Shown: in pieces, positions 63,939 to 64,000 of the stretch
Numbering within the stretch: the first letter of the stretch is position 1
How the letters are laid out: each line of letters begins with the position of its first letter
Assembly: GCA_023429995.1 (NCBI GenBank)
Contig: JAEZCE010000052.1
Coordinates: forward strand, 252,103-316,102
Source of the DNA: Bacillota bacterium
GTDB lineage: Bacteria; Bacillota; UBA4882; UBA8346
Direction: 5' to 3'
Length of the DNA: 64,000 nt
The notes under the pieces: generated by a model
Told to the model about the DNA's origin: nothing
Database searches by the model: none
Seen by the model: only the letters and a program-made list of their open reading frames with translations
Translations under genes and position numbers: made by a program

Positions 63939-64000
63939 TATGGAATTGAATTTTATATCGTATGGCGATTCGGCCCCGGGAACGCTACGTTCTCTGTAGC

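Noticed and set aside
1..64000. tRNA, rRNA and CRISPR arrays
   Set aside because: No cloverleaf with a T-loop GGTTCGAATCC-type element, no rRNA core sequence and no regularly spaced short repeats were seen by eye.

Overview
The window reads as a piece of the chromosome of an endospore-forming Bacillota that appears to have an outer membrane. Sporulation is shown by a gerA-type germinant receptor operon behind a sigma-G-like promoter, and by ypeB. Gram-positive style regulation is shown by a serine T-box, a BirA operator and an LCP wall-ligation enzyme. The outer membrane is suggested by an LptD/OstA-type barrel, a Pal-like OmpA-domain lipoprotein, a TonB-like protein and a small barrel-like protein ending in an aromatic residue. 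I cannot fix genus or class; Hydrogenispora/Limnochordia-like lineages or other diderm Firmicutes would fit.

Layout. 1-10.8 kb: tail of a GH43 xylosidase, a secreted unknown, a PAS/HD-GYP gene with a probable frameshift, a eukaryotic-type hexokinase, a LysE exporter with its Lrp regulator, LptD and further envelope proteins. 10.9-17.3 kb (minus strand): gerAA-gerAC-three tandem gerAB-small membrane protein. 17.4-23.9 kb: a secreted duplicated-domain protein, then an HxlR regulator divergent from a run of redox and electrophile-handling enzymes (flavoprotein, nitroreductase, PhzF, VOC, Fe-S protein, Old Yellow Enzyme). 24-36 kb: PilZ-like protein, UV endonuclease, S9 peptidase, RhaT, ferritin-like protein, SDR, ankyrin-Pal lipoprotein, TonB, Lgt, Ogt and an MFS drug exporter. 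36-39.3 kb: a biotin operon bioY-ecfA-ecfT-bioB under a BirA operator that overlaps its promoter. 39.4-46 kb: MerR/MFS pair, a possible structured RNA, CD3324-like protein, secreted GH3 enzyme, LysM protein and serine hydrolase. 46.4-54.6 kb: HelD-like helicase, YpeB, T-box/serA, LCP protein and ComB.

54.7-64 kb is accessory. It is AT-rich between 55.1 and 59.0 kb and holds small orphan genes that look like immunity proteins, a beheaded polymorphic-toxin C-terminus, decayed fragments of a second toxin copy and, further on, an RHS-repeat fragment. The array is bracketed by two copies of a structured, hairpin-rich repeat whose stems differ in sequence but keep pairing. The first copy is interrupted by a MITE-like palindrome that also occurs at 4.2 and 8.8 kb. 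Beyond 59.7 kb come an excisionase-like HTH protein, an XRE regulator, a duplicated small gene, dispersed repeats and two coiled-coil-type proteins. This toxin/immunity graveyard and its flanking structured repeat are the best candidates for something not yet described. No tRNA, rRNA, CRISPR array or complete insertion sequence was recognised.
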